From Streptomyces bluensis (GTDB taxonomy: Bacteria; Actinomycetota; Actinomycetes; Streptomycetales; Streptomycetaceae), in assembly GCF_014650715.1 (NCBI RefSeq), contig NZ_BMVM01000004.1, forward strand, positions 62,001-126,000: a stretch of 64,000 nt of DNA, written 5' to 3'. How positions within the stretch are numbered: the stretch's first letter is position 1; each line of letters opens with the position of its first letter. A model generated the notes under the pieces. The model was not told where the DNA came from. It did not search any database and was given only the letters and a program-made list of their open reading frames with translations. The translations under genes were made by a program, and so were the position numbers. Positions 8,320 through 17,241 of the stretch are shown here, piece after piece.

Positions 8320-8388
8320 GTGCGGTCGTCGACGACCGCCTCAGACGCGAAGCCCCCGGTTGTTCCCCCGTGATCGGGGGCTTCGTTC
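8320..8388 (+). ncRNA. Candidate small RNA of about 65-70 nt
   Basis: No protein-like frame explains this short unit. Just after a good promoter lies a perfect 18-base palindrome (GCGGTCGTC at 8322-8330 with GACGACCGC at 8331-8339). Next is an 11-bp terminator stem (CGAAGCCCCCG at 8348-8358 with CGGGGGCTTCG at 8375-8385) followed by a short T-containing tail. The transcript would thus be two stem-loops. It lies between the kinase-like gene and the TPR-AAA gene (start 8668) and stops before the latter, so it could be an independent sRNA or a terminated leader. I do not recognise an RNA family. Confidence 0.5.
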
Positions 8389-8667
8389 TGCCCGCACCCT
8401 TCTCCCGGGGGACGCTCGGGGACACAAGTCGTTCACCGTCGGTCACCGAGCGGAGTGTGCGCCCTCTGCTCCCACCTCGTCAGACGGGCCGTGCGGCACC
8501 CTTCGGTGGGCGACCGACCCACGGGTACGATGCCCTCGGTGCGACCTTCGGACGGCTGCGGAAACGCACCGATGCAACTCCCGTCCGCGGCACGACGGTT
8601 CAACGAAGGCTGCCCTGGGCACCAGCTCGGCAGCATACCGACGGGGGCACGGTTTGTGGGGGACGTG

Positions 8668-10530
8668 ATGGATTTCGGCACGCGGGGCCCCGAGGCCCCG
8701 GCCGACCTCGCCTGGCTGCGAGGCGTGGACGCCTACACGATGGGCGCCTATCCGCAGGCGGAGGAGGAGTTCCGCACAGCGGTGCGGATGGACCCCGGGA
8801 TGGCCGACGGCTGGCTCGGGCTGCACGCGCTGCGGGTGGACACGACGACAGCGCTGCTGAGGATGTTCCGGCACCGGGAGCGCTTCGGGGAGCAGCGCGC
8901 CCGCCATCGGCGCACCCTCAACTCCTGGTACTGGCTGGGCTGGTGGGTGCAGCCGGTCCTGGAGAGCCCGCGCGATCTGCTGCTGGCCCACGCCTCGCAC
9001 TGGCTGGACGGCCGCCATGTCCCGGAGCTGGACCGGGCGCTGGCCGGGCTGCCGCCGATGGACGCCGACCCCCAGGTCCGCTTCCTGCACGGGTGCCGCG
9101 CCTATCTGGTCAAGGACTGGGAGCAACTGGTGCGGCACACCGATCCCTTGATCAACGACGCCATGCTGGGCATCGAGGCGGGCCTCTTCGGCGGCATGGC
9201 CCGGGTCCGCCTGGAGATGTACGGCCAGGCGGAGCCGCTGCTGTCCACGGCCCTCATGCGCTGTCGCAGCGAACAGCCGCAGCGCAAGGAGCTGCGGTAC
9301 TGGCTGGCGCGGGCGCACGAGGGGACGGGCCGGTCGGCCGCCGCGCTCCCCCTGTACCGGGCCGTGCACCGGGTGGACCCCGCCTTCATGGACACCTCCG
9401 CGCGGCTCGCGGCGATCGCCGAGGGCGACGGCTACGACGACGCGACGGACCTCACGGCGATGGCGCTGACCGGGGTCGGGGACGTGATGGACGGGCCGGA
9501 CGGGGTGGACCCGCTGTTCGGGGCCGAGGGCCGGGAGGTGAAGCTCTCGGAGCCGGATCTGCCGCCGCCGGGTGGGCTGCCGCCCGAGACGGTCGACACG
9601 GTGGTGCGGGAGAAGTCCGTGGCGTCCGGGCAGTTGCCGGCCGGGCCGACCGATCCGGCGCTGCTGGAGCAGGCGCTCGCCGAGCTGGAGCGCATGGTGG
9701 GCCTGGAGCCGGTGAAGCGCCAGGTCAAGGCGCTCTCGGCGCAGCTGAACATGGCACGGCTGCGGGCGGGGCAGGGCTTACCCGTACAACCCCCCAAGCG
9801 CCACTTCGTCTTCTCCGGCCCCTCGGGCACGGGGAAGACGACGGTCGCCCGCATCCTGGGGCGGGTCTTCTACGCCCTCGGTCTGCTCGGCGGCGACCAC
9901 CTGGTGGAGGCTCAGCGTGCCGATCTGGTGGGCGAGTACCTCGGCCAGACCGCTGTGAAGGCCAACGAGTTGATCGACTCGGCGATCGGCGGCGTCCTGT
10001 TCCTGGACGAGGCGTACTCGCTGTCCAACTCCGGGTACGGCAAGGGCGACGCGTACGGGGACGAGGCGTTGCAGGTGCTGCTGAAGCGTGCGGAGGACAA
10101 CCGCGACCACCTCGTGGTGATCCTCGCGGGCTATCCGGAGGGCATGGACCGTCTGCTCGCCGCCAACCCAGGGCTGTCGTCGCGCTTCACGACCCGCGTC
10201 GACTTCCCGTCGTACCGGCCCACGGAGCTCACGGCCATCGGTGAGGTGCTCGCCGCGGAGAACGGTGACGTGTGGGACGAGGAGGCGCTCGACGAGCTCC
10301 GTTCCATCAGCGGGCACGTGGTGGAGCAGGGCTGGATCGACGAACTGGGCAACGGCCGCTTTCTGCGGACGCTCTACGAGAAGAGCTGTGCGTACCGTGA
10401 TCTGCGTCTGTCGGGGTATCCGAGCACCCCGACGCGGGACGACTTGTCGACGTTGCGGTTGCCGGACCTGATGCAGGCGTACGGGGAGGTTCTCTCGGGG
10501 CGGGGGCCGCAGGATCCGTCGGGGGTGTGA
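8668..10530 (+). CDS. TPR-AAA ATPase, CbbX/EccA-like
   Basis: The 620-residue protein has an N-terminal helical half with TPR-like repeats (about residues 10-250), a linker and a C-terminal CbbX-type AAA+ module. That module shows Walker A GPSGTGKT (384-391), Walker B VLFLDEAYS (Asp447, Glu448) and a sensor/arginine-finger region SRFTTRVDF. The same TPR-plus-CbbX layout is found in EccA of type VII secretion and in CbxX/CfqX proteins, which remodel protein partners with ATP. No ESX/WXG100 genes are nearby, so a secretion role is unsupported. The start is the ATG at 8668 behind GGGGGAC; the region 8389-8667 otherwise holds only leader sequence. Confidence 0.87.
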   Translation: MDFGTRGPEAPADLAWLRGVDAYTMGAYPQAEEEFRTAVRMDPGMADGWLGLHALRVDTTTALLRMFRHRERFGEQRARHRRTLNSWYWLGWWVQPVLESPRDLLLAHASHWLDGRHVPELDRALAGLPPMDADPQVRFLHGCRAYLVKDWEQLVRHTDPLINDAMLGIEAGLFGGMARVRLEMYGQAEPLLSTALMRCRSEQPQRKELRYWLARAHEGTGRSAAALPLYRAVHRVDPAFMDTSARLAAIAEGDGYDDATDLTAMALTGVGDVMDGPDGVDPLFGAEGREVKLSEPDLPPPGGLPPETVDTVVREKSVASGQLPAGPTDPALLEQALAELERMVGLEPVKRQVKALSAQLNMARLRAGQGLPVQPPKRHFVFSGPSGTGKTTVARILGRVFYALGLLGGDHLVEAQRADLVGEYLGQTAVKANELIDSAIGGVLFLDEAYSLSNSGYGKGDAYGDEALQVLLKRAEDNRDHLVVILAGYPEGMDRLLAANPGLSSRFTTRVDFPSYRPTELTAIGEVLAAENGDVWDEEALDELRSISGHVVEQGWIDELGNGRFLRTLYEKSCAYRDLRLSGYPSTPTRDDLSTLRLPDLMQAYGEVLSGRGPQDPSGV

Positions 10531-10559
10531 GTGCCCGGCGCGGGCGGCGAGTGCGTGTT

Positions 10560-10740
10560 CCGCCCCCGCCGCCCCTACCCGTCCCCTCCCCAGGGACTCC
10601 GCCCCTTCGACCCCGGCCATCGGGGCTGCGCCCCCCTGGACCCCGGTCCCCCGGTCTTCGGGCTCTGCCCCGGACCCCGTTCGGGGGCCGGCCCCGAACC
10701 CCTGCTCCTCAAACGCCGGAGGGGCTGGATTGTGCGGGCG
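10560..10740. repeat. Streptomyces-type intergenic repeat region
   Basis: This part of the 316-base gap after the AAA gene consists of short direct and inverted CCCCGGAC/TTCGGGG blocks and ends in CTCCTCAAACGCCGGAGG-like sequence (10707-10726). From memory, that string recurs in many Streptomyces intergenic regions. I see no gene in the gap; frames across it are low-complexity Pro/Gly. Confidence 0.5.
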
Positions 10741-10812
10741 CGCTGGAAGGTGCGGGAGGTGCTGGAGGGCGCGCGGGACGTGCTGGGCTTTGGCGAACGG
10801 GTTCGGGGCGCA

Positions 10813-10834
10813 GGCCCCGGGGGGTCCCGGGGCC
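10813..10834 (-). terminator. Hairpin terminator after the CNNM-family gene
   Basis: A perfect 9-bp stem (GGCCCCGGG at 10813-10821 with CCCGGGGCC at 10826-10834) with a 4-base loop lies 12 bases past the stop codon at 10847. Confidence 0.65.
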
Positions 10835-10846
10835 AAGCTCCGTCCG

Positions 10847-11935
10847 TCACGCCGTCAGGACCTCCTCCGGCGTACCGCCGGGGCGGGGATCGGTCGCCCG
10901 GGACGGTACCGGCTCGCGGTGGGCCGGGTCGCGTACCTCGCCGACCAGGAGTTCCAGGACGTCCTCCAGGGCGACCAGGCCCACGATCCGGCCCGAGGCG
11001 TCGGCCACCTGGGCGAGGTGGGTGGCGGCACGGCGCATGACCGAGAGCGCGTCGTCCAGGGGGAGTTCGGAGCCGAGTGTGGTCATGGGGCGCCACATCT
11101 GCTGAGGGACCGCCCGGTCGGAGTCCTCCAGGTCGAGGACGTCCTTGACGTGCAGATAGCGGCCCATGAAGGCGCCGTTCTCCGCCACCACCGGAAAGCG
11201 CGAGTAGCCCGTACGGGCCGTCAGCGCCACGACCTGGGCGGGTGTCACCGACGGACGTACCGTCACCAGGGTCTCGCGGTTCAGCAGGACGTCCGTGACC
11301 GGGCGGGAGCCCAGCTCCAGGGCATCCTCCAGGCGCTCCTGCTCCTCGGGGTCCAGCAGACCCGCCTGGCCGGAGTCCTCGACGAGGCGGTTGAGCTGCT
11401 CGCTGGTGAAGACGGCCTCCACCTCGTCCTTCGGTTCGACCCGGAAGAGCTTCAGGACGACCCGTGCGCAGGCGCCGAGCGCCGCCGTCACCGGCTTGCA
11501 CAGGCGCGCGAACGCGACGAGTCCCGGGCTCAGCCACAGCGCCGTCTTCTCGGGCGCCGCCATCGCCAGGTTCTTCGGCACCATCTCACCGATGACGAGG
11601 TGCAGGAAGACGACCACGGCGAGCGCGATCACATAGCCCAGCGGGTGGATCACGCCGTTCGGCAGGTGCACCGCCTCGAACACCGGTTCAAGCAGCTGGG
11701 CCACCGTCGGCTCGGCCACCGCGCCCAGCGTCAGCGAGCACACGGTGATGCCGAACTGCGCGGCGGCCATCATCTGCGGCAACCGCTCCAGGCCGTACAG
11801 CACCTGTCGCGCCCGCGCGGTTCCCAGGGGCTCGATCTGGCTGCGGCGGACGGAGACGAGGGCGAACTCCGCGCCGACGAAGAAGCCGTTGGCGAGCACG
11901 AGCAGCAGGGCGAAGAGAAGCTGAAGCACGCTCAT
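10847..11935 (-). CDS. CNNM/hemolysin-C family membrane protein, short form
   Basis: This 362-residue protein starts with a CNNM (DUF21) transmembrane domain (LANGFFVGAEFALVSVRRS, then hydrophobic helices to about residue 150, with GEMVPKNLA). A cytoplasmic tandem CBS pair (about 215-335) follows. The family includes proteins linked to Mg2+/Co2+ transport or resistance. It lacks the C-terminal CorC_HlyC domain present in its neighbour. Its start overlaps the stop of the upstream 485-residue paralogue by four bases (ATGA), so the two are co-translated and may form a heteromer. Confidence 0.9.
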   Translation of the reverse strand: MSVLQLLFALLLVLANGFFVGAEFALVSVRRSQIEPLGTARARQVLYGLERLPQMMAAAQFGITVCSLTLGAVAEPTVAQLLEPVFEAVHLPNGVIHPLGYVIALAVVVFLHLVIGEMVPKNLAMAAPEKTALWLSPGLVAFARLCKPVTAALGACARVVLKLFRVEPKDEVEAVFTSEQLNRLVEDSGQAGLLDPEEQERLEDALELGSRPVTDVLLNRETLVTVRPSVTPAQVVALTARTGYSRFPVVAENGAFMGRYLHVKDVLDLEDSDRAVPQQMWRPMTTLGSELPLDDALSVMRRAATHLAQVADASGRIVGLVALEDVLELLVGEVRDPAHREPVPSRATDPRPGGTPEEVLTA

Positions 11936-13389
11936 CGGGCCGCCTCCGCGACAGGAGCAGGGGCGGGAGCGGGGGCGGTATGCGTGTCAGGCCCGAAGTC
12001 GGTGGGAGAGGCAGTCTGCGTCGCAGTGGCCTTCTCCCTGGCGGGGGCGCCCTCCGCGGCGGCAGAACCCTCCTCCGTGACCGGCGCCGTCCGGACAAGC
12101 CGTACCCGCTCCGCCCGGTAGTGGCCGACCTGCCGCACCGACAGCCGCCAGCCGGGCAGTTCGGCCCTGTCTCCGGGGGCCGGGATACGGCCGAGCAGAT
12201 CGGCGACGAGGCCCGCCACCGTCTCGTACGGGCCCTCGGGCACGTCGAGGCCTATGCGGCGCTGGAGCACATCGACGCGGCAGCTGCCGTCGACGTCCCA
12301 TGCGGGGCGCCCGTCGTCGGGCGGGGCCGCGGCGAGTTCGGGCAGGTCGTGACCGTCGTGCTCGTCGCGCACCTCGCCGACCAGTTCCTCGACGATGTCC
12401 TCCAGGGTCACCACGCCGGCCGTGCCGCCGTACTCGTCGACGACGACCGCGATGGGCTGTTCGCTGCGCAGCCGGGCCAGGAGCGGCTGCACGGGCAGCG
12501 TCTCCGGGACGAGGAGGGGTGCTTGCGCGATGCGCCCGACCGGGGTGCGCAACCGATCCCGCGCGGGGACGGCGAGCGCGTCCTTGAGGTGGACCATGCC
12601 GACGATCTCGTCGATGCGTTCCCGGTAGACCGGGAAGCGGGACAGACCCGTGGCGCGGGTGAGGTTGACGACGTCCTCGGCCGTGGCGGACGACTGGAGC
12701 GCGCTCACCTTCACGCGCGGCGTCATCACGTTCTCCGCGGTCAGCCCGGCCAGGGACAGGGTCCGTACGAAGAGGTCCGCGGTGTCCTGTTCCAGCGTGC
12801 CGGCCTGGGCGGAGTGCCGGGCCAGGGAGACGAGCTCGCCCGGGGTGCGGGCGGAGGCCAGCTCCTCGGCGGGCTCGACGCCCAGGGCGCGCACCAGCCG
12901 GTTGGCGACCGCGTTCAGGCCTGCGATCACCGGGCGGAAGAGGCGGGCGAAGACATGCTGGGGGCCCGCGACGAAGCGCGCGACCTGCATCGGCCGCGAC
13001 ACCGCCCAGTTCTTGGGCACGAGCTCACCGATCACCATCTGCACGGCCGAGGCCAGCAGCATGCCGACGACCACGCTGACACCGGGGACGGCGCCTTCGG
13101 GTATGCCGATCGCGGTGAACGGGCCGTGCAGCAGTTCCGCGAGCGCCGGTTCGGCGAGCATGCCGACGACGAGCGAGGTGATGGTGATGCCGAGCTGGGT
13201 GCCGGAGAGCTGGAAGGACAGCTCCTTGAGCGCGCCCACGACCTTGCGGGCCCGCCGGTCGCCCTCGGCGGCGGCCTGCTCCGCGTCCGGCCTCTCGACC
13301 GTCACGAGGCCGAACTCGGCCGCGACGAAGAAGCCGTTGGCGAGAATCAGCAGGAACGCCGCCCCGAGGAGCAGCAGGGGGATGGTCAT
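11932..13389 (-). CDS. CNNM/CorC family membrane protein, long form
   Basis: The 485-residue protein has an N-terminal CNNM domain of about four membrane segments (ANGFFVAAEFGLVTVER, GELVPKNWA), then paired CBS domains (about 215-340, including VVDEYGGTAGVVTLEDIVEE). A CorC_HlyC domain follows (about 360-435, with GLVADLLGRIPAPGD), and the tail is low-complexity and Ala/Pro-rich. It is related to magnesium/cobalt efflux accessory protein CorC and to hemolysin C; transport of divalent cations is inferred from family. It is the first gene of a two-gene unit. The upstream 250 bases (13390-13639) contain no other gene. Confidence 0.92.
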   Translation of the reverse strand: MTIPLLLLGAAFLLILANGFFVAAEFGLVTVERPDAEQAAAEGDRRARKVVGALKELSFQLSGTQLGITITSLVVGMLAEPALAELLHGPFTAIGIPEGAVPGVSVVVGMLLASAVQMVIGELVPKNWAVSRPMQVARFVAGPQHVFARLFRPVIAGLNAVANRLVRALGVEPAEELASARTPGELVSLARHSAQAGTLEQDTADLFVRTLSLAGLTAENVMTPRVKVSALQSSATAEDVVNLTRATGLSRFPVYRERIDEIVGMVHLKDALAVPARDRLRTPVGRIAQAPLLVPETLPVQPLLARLRSEQPIAVVVDEYGGTAGVVTLEDIVEELVGEVRDEHDGHDLPELAAAPPDDGRPAWDVDGSCRVDVLQRRIGLDVPEGPYETVAGLVADLLGRIPAPGDRAELPGWRLSVRQVGHYRAERVRLVRTAPVTEEGSAAAEGAPAREKATATQTASPTDFGPDTHTAPAPAPAPVAEAAR

Positions 13390-13639
13390 GATGCCGCGCC
13401 CTCCGCACAGCCGGAACGGACTCGGTCCGTGCTATGTCGGGAGGGGGCGGCGCAGGTACTACAGGACGATCCGTCCATCGCTGGAGGGAGTCACTCCTCG
13501 GGTAGCAGGAGCCCCCGCGCACCGGGCGGCGCGACAGGGGCGGTGGCGCAAAGGACACGCCTCCGCCACCAGATTAATCAAGACATGGGGTTGTACGGCA
13601 GGGGAGAGCCCCCTGCGTCGGCCCTGAGGGTGCCATGAA

Positions 13640-14104
13640 TCACCCCTGACGCGTCTCCGGGTCTCCGATCGAGCGGGCCTCCGCGAGGGCCCGCAGCGTC
13701 CGGGCGTCCTCGATCGCGCGCTGCTTGGCGATGCCCGGCTGGATGCCGAGCGCGGGCAGGCTGGAGCCGTCGCTGAGGTTGAGGAACACCCAGGGGTCGC
13801 CAGGGCGGAGGTTCACCTGGAGGATCTCCGCCCACTCCAGGCGCCGCTTGCCGACGATGTTGACCACGGTGACTCCGGACTCGTCGGCGACGACCTTGGG
13901 CCGGGAGAGCAGGAGCAGCACGCAGGACAGCAGCGCGCCGGTGAAGACGAAGCTCATGCGCTCGCCGGGGCCGAGCTGCTCCAGGAGCATCGCGATCACC
14001 GTGATGACGACGAAGATCGCCACGCTCGCGGTGAGCAGGACGGCCCGGGTGCGGCCCGGCCGGAACGTGACGGGCAGAGCGGGAAGGTCTGGCAGATCGG
14101 GCAT
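13640..14104 (-). CDS. PH domain-containing membrane protein
   Basis: The 154-residue protein has two hydrophobic helices near the N-terminus (about residues 20-41 and 50-66). A bacterial PH-like beta domain follows (VVADESGVTVVNIVGKRRLEWAEI region, about 70-125), then a short helical tail. Function is unknown; such proteins are common and few are studied. It lies 21 bases after hisG on the same strand and is probably the last gene of the rib-his unit. Confidence 0.85.
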   Translation of the reverse strand: MPDLPDLPALPVTFRPGRTRAVLLTASVAIFVVITVIAMLLEQLGPGERMSFVFTGALLSCVLLLLSRPKVVADESGVTVVNIVGKRRLEWAEILQVNLRPGDPWVFLNLSDGSSLPALGIQPGIAKQRAIEDARTLRALAEARSIGDPETRQG

Positions 14105-14125
14105 CGTGGACAGGTCCTCGTCAGG

Positions 14126-14974
14126 TCACAGACGGCAGGCGTGAATGGCCGTGGTCAGGATGGCCCGCGCGCCGATGTCGTACAGGTCGTCCATGATCCG
14201 CTGGGCGTCCTTGGCGGGGACCATCGCGCGGACGGCGACCCAGCCCTCGTTGTGCAGCGGCGAGACGGTCGGCGACTCCAGGCCGGGGGTGAGCGCGACG
14301 GCCTTCTCCAGCTGGTCGACGCGGCAGTCGTAGTCCATCATCACGTAGGTCCGGGCCACGAGGACGCCCTGGAGGCGGCGCAGGAACTGCCGCACCTTGG
14401 GCTCCTCGCCGTCCGCGCCGACGCGACGGACCACGATGGCCTCGGACTTCATGATGGGCTCGCCGATGACGGTCAGGCCCGCGTTGCGCAGCGAGGTGCC
14501 GGTCTCGACGACGTCCGCGATGACCTCGGCGACACCGAGCTCGATGGCGGTCTCGACGGCGCCGTCGAGGTGGACCACGGAGGCGTCGATACCGTGATCG
14601 GCGAGGTGCCCCGCCACGATGCCCTCGTAGGAGGTGGCGACCGTCATGCCGTTGAGGTCCGCCACGCCGTTCGCCGTGCCGGGCTTGGTGGCGTAGCGGA
14701 AGGTCGAGCGGGCGAAGCCGAGCGGGAGGATCTCCTCGGCGTTGGCACCGGAGTCGATGAGCAGGTCGCGGCCGGTGATGCCGATGTCGAGGCGGCCGGA
14801 GGAGACGTAGATCGCGATGTCGCGTGGGCGGAGGTAGAAGAACTCGACCTCGTTCGCCGGGTCGACGATGCGCAGTTCCTTGGATTCGCGGCGCTGCTGG
14901 TAGCCCGCCTCATGCAGCATCTCCGCCGCAGGGCCGGAGAGTGAACCCTTGTTGGGGACGGCGATGCGCAGCAT
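14126..14974 (-). CDS. hisG: ATP phosphoribosyltransferase HisG, long form
   Basis: HisG catalyses the first step of histidine synthesis, joining ATP and PRPP. The 282-residue length, the N-terminal MLRIAVPNKGSL, the central phosphate-binding segment (ADVVETGTSLRNAGL) and a C-terminal ACT-like regulatory domain (about 205-282, ending TTAIHACRL) define the long, histidine-inhibited hexameric form. hisE lies 51 bases upstream on the same strand. The other his genes are not in the window, so hisEG are separated from the main his operon and ride behind the riboflavin genes. Confidence 0.97.
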   Translation of the reverse strand: MLRIAVPNKGSLSGPAAEMLHEAGYQQRRESKELRIVDPANEVEFFYLRPRDIAIYVSSGRLDIGITGRDLLIDSGANAEEILPLGFARSTFRYATKPGTANGVADLNGMTVATSYEGIVAGHLADHGIDASVVHLDGAVETAIELGVAEVIADVVETGTSLRNAGLTVIGEPIMKSEAIVVRRVGADGEEPKVRQFLRRLQGVLVARTYVMMDYDCRVDQLEKAVALTPGLESPTVSPLHNEGWVAVRAMVPAKDAQRIMDDLYDIGARAILTTAIHACRL

Positions 14975-15025
14975 GAGGGTGGCTTCCTTCGCGTGGAGAT
15001 ATACGGAAATGTGTGCGGGTGCGGC

Positions 15026-15298
15026 TCAGAGGTGGGCGTAGACGTCGTCGAGGGAGATCCCGCGCGCGACCATCATCACCTGGACGTGGTACAGCAGCTG
15101 GGAGATCTCCTCGGCGGCGGCGTCCTTGCTCTCGTACTCGGCGGCCATCCAGACCTCGGCGGCCTCCTCGACGACCTTCTTGCCGATGGCGTGGACGCCC
15201 TTGCCGACGAGTTCGGCGGTGCGTGAGGTGGCGGGATCGCCGTGGGCGGCCTTGTGCTGGAGCTCGGTGAAGAGCTCCTCGAACGTCTTCTTGGACAT
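15026..15298 (-). CDS. hisE: Phosphoribosyl-ATP pyrophosphatase HisE
   Basis: This 90-residue alpha-helical protein hydrolyses phosphoribosyl-ATP to PR-AMP, the second step of the pathway. The conserved core is [18 protein letters not shown], whose acidic residues bind Mg2+, and the end is [23 protein letters not shown]. It is a stand-alone HisE rather than a HisIE fusion. The start is the ATG of MSKKTFEEL; an in-frame GTG four codons upstream is possible but less typical. It lies between ribH (33 bases) and hisG (51 bases). Confidence 0.95.
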   Translation of the reverse strand: MSKKTFEELFTELQHKAAHGDPATSRTAELVGKGVHAIGKKVVEEAAEVWMAAEYESKDAAAEEISQLLYHVQVMMVARGISLDDVYAHL

Positions 15299-15331
15299 GG
15301 TGGCGCCCACTTTACGCGTGTGCCGACGGCC

Positions 15332-15817
15332 CTAACGCCAGGGTTCGGATACTGAGCGGAGCGTGGCGGCGGTCGCCACAGCTGCTGTCACCGCCTCGTG
15401 CCCCTTGTCCTCGCTGGAGCCCTCGATGCCCGCGCGGTCCAGGGCCTGCTCCTCGGTGTCGCAGGTCAGTACGCCGAAGCCGACGGGGACGCCGGTGTCG
15501 ACGGAGACCTGGGTGAGGCCCTGGGTGACGCCCTGGCACACGTAGTCGAAGTGGGGGGTGCCGCCGCGGATGACTACGCCGAGGGCGACGATCGCGTCGT
15601 AGCCGCGGCCCGCGAGGACCTTGGCGACGACCGGGAGCTCGAAGCTGCCGGGGACGCGCAGGACGGTCGGCTCGTCGATGCCGAGTTCGCGCAGGGCGCG
15701 CAGGGCGCCGTCGACGAGGCCGTCCATGACCTTCTCGTGCCACTGGGCGGCGATGACCGCGACGCGCAGGTCGCCGCAGTCCTTCACGCTCAGTTCGGGT
15801 GCGCCCTTGCCGCTCAC
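15332..15817 (-). CDS. ribH: 6,7-dimethyl-8-ribityllumazine synthase
   Basis: The 161-residue lumazine synthase condenses 5-amino-6-ribitylaminouracil with 3,4-dihydroxy-2-butanone 4-phosphate. Diagnostic segments are the substrate-binding [28 protein letters not shown], the phosphate-binding [15 protein letters not shown] (catalytic His near residue 88) and [17 protein letters not shown]. The length suits an icosahedral or pentameric enzyme. It follows ribBA by 71 bases on the same strand and belongs to the FMN-riboswitch-controlled unit. Confidence 0.97.
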   Translation of the reverse strand: MSGKGAPELSVKDCGDLRVAVIAAQWHEKVMDGLVDGALRALRELGIDEPTVLRVPGSFELPVVAKVLAGRGYDAIVALGVVIRGGTPHFDYVCQGVTQGLTQVSVDTGVPVGFGVLTCDTEEQALDRAGIEGSSEDKGHEAVTAAVATAATLRSVSEPWR

Positions 15818-15888
15818 GTTGCTCCTTGGTTCTCGTGCTCGCTCGACTTGTCCATCTTGCCGAGTGCTCGTCTTACGCGGTGCTCGTC

Positions 15889-17241
15889 CTACTGGTTGCC
15901 GCAGGTGGACACGGTGGTCGCGTCCAGCCAGGGCAGGTCGTGCCCCATCCGGTCCCGCTTGGTGCGCAGGTAGCGGAGGTTGTGTTCGCCCGCCTGTACG
16001 GGCATCGGCTCGCGGCCGGTGACCTTGAGTCCATGGCGGGTGAGTGCGTCTGTCTTCTCGGGGTTGTTGGTCATCAGCCGCACGCTGCGAACTCCGAGGT
16101 CCGCCAGGATCCGGGCGCCCGCGCCGTAGTCCCGGGCATCGGCGGGCAGGCCGAGTTCCAGGTTGGCGTCGAGGGTGTCGCTGCCGCGCTCCTGGAGTTC
16201 GTACGCGCGCAGCTTGGACAGCAGGCCGATGCCACGGCCCTCGTGGCCGCGCAGGTAGACGACCACGCCCCGGCCTTCGGCCGCGACGCGCTGGAGAGAG
16301 GTCTCCAGCTGTGGGCCACAGTCACAGCGCAGGGAGTGGAAGACGTCGCCGGTGAGGCACTCGGAATGAACCCGGACGAGGACGTTCTGCCCGTCGCCGA
16401 TGTCGCCGTGGACGAGGGCGACGTGTTCGACGCCGTCGGCGGTGGAGCGGTAGCCGTGTGCCGTGAACTCGCCGAAGGCGGTGGGCAGATGCGTCCTGGC
16501 CTCGCGGTGGACGGTGGGCTCGGAGGGGGGTGCCACCTGCTTGGGCAACGTGGCGCGCTCGGTGGAGGGCTCGGTGGAGGGCTCAAGGGAGCGGCGGTAG
16601 GTGATCAGGTCCTCGATGGAGATGATCGACAGGCCGTGCTTGCGCGCGAACGGGATCAGATCGGGCAGGCGCAGCATGCGGCCGTCCTCGCCGGCGATCT
16701 CGACGATGGCGCCCGCGGGGCGCAGTCCGGCGAGCCGGGCGAGGTCGACGGCGGCCTCCGTGTGGCCGTTGCGCACGAGCACGCCGCCGGGCCGGGCGCG
16801 CAGCGGGAAGATGTGGCCGGGGCGCACGAAGTCGCCGGGCTGCGCCGTGCCGCTCGCCAGCAGCTGGAGCGTGGTGGCTCGGTCGGAGGCGGAGATGCCC
16901 GTGGTGACGCCGTGTTCGGGTGAGGCGTCGACGGTGACCGTGAAGGCGGTGCGCATCGTCTCGGTGTTGTGCTGCACCATCTGGGGCAGTTCGAGCCGGT
17001 CGAGCTCGTCGCCCTCCATGGGTGCGCAGATCATGCCCCGGCACTCGCTCATCATGAAGGCGATGATCTCGGGGGTGACCTTCTCCGCGGCGATGACGAG
17101 GTCGCCCTCGTTCTCCCGGTTCTCGTCGTCGACGACCACGACCGGGCGGCCCGCCGCGATGTCGGCGATGGCCTGTTCGACCGGGTCGAGGGAGAAGTCC
17201 TCGATGGTGTCGGTGCTGTAGAGGATCGGCGCCGTGGTCAT
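15889..17241 (-). CDS. ribBA: Bifunctional DHBP synthase / GTP cyclohydrolase II
   Basis: The 450-residue fusion makes both riboflavin precursors. The N-terminal half (about 15-215) is 3,4-dihydroxy-2-butanone-4-phosphate synthase, with [16 protein letters not shown] and the [13 protein letters not shown] segment. The C-terminal half (about 240-440) is GTP cyclohydrolase II, with the zinc cysteines in [27 protein letters not shown] and the NNPEKTDAL loop. The ATG at 17241 overlaps the stop of ribM by four bases (ATGA), which supports translational coupling. ribD is not in the window. Confidence 0.96.
   Translation of the reverse strand: MTTAPILYSTDTIEDFSLDPVEQAIADIAAGRPVVVVDDENRENEGDLVIAAEKVTPEIIAFMMSECRGMICAPMEGDELDRLELPQMVQHNTETMRTAFTVTVDASPEHGVTTGISASDRATTLQLLASGTAQPGDFVRPGHIFPLRARPGGVLVRNGHTEAAVDLARLAGLRPAGAIVEIAGEDGRMLRLPDLIPFARKHGLSIISIEDLITYRRSLEPSTEPSTERATLPKQVAPPSEPTVHREARTHLPTAFGEFTAHGYRSTADGVEHVALVHGDIGDGQNVLVRVHSECLTGDVFHSLRCDCGPQLETSLQRVAAEGRGVVVYLRGHEGRGIGLLSKLRAYELQERGSDTLDANLELGLPADARDYGAGARILADLGVRSVRLMTNNPEKTDALTRHGLKVTGREPMPVQAGEHNLRYLRTKRDRMGHDLPWLDATTVSTCGNQ

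Noticed and set aside
8318..8668. Leaderless small protein starting in the candidate sRNA
   Set aside because: The frame is Arg/Pro-rich low complexity, crosses the terminator hairpin and stops inside the start of the AAA gene; RNA structure explains the region better.
8668..10530. Type VII secretion locus
   Set aside because: The EccA-like ATPase has no WXG100, EccB/C/D/E or mycosin gene nearby.
12000..13638. Long + strand frame antisense to the CNNM/CorC gene
   Set aside because: Composition (repeated Arg/Gly/Asp/His) is that of an antisense shadow; the minus strand encodes the complete membrane protein.
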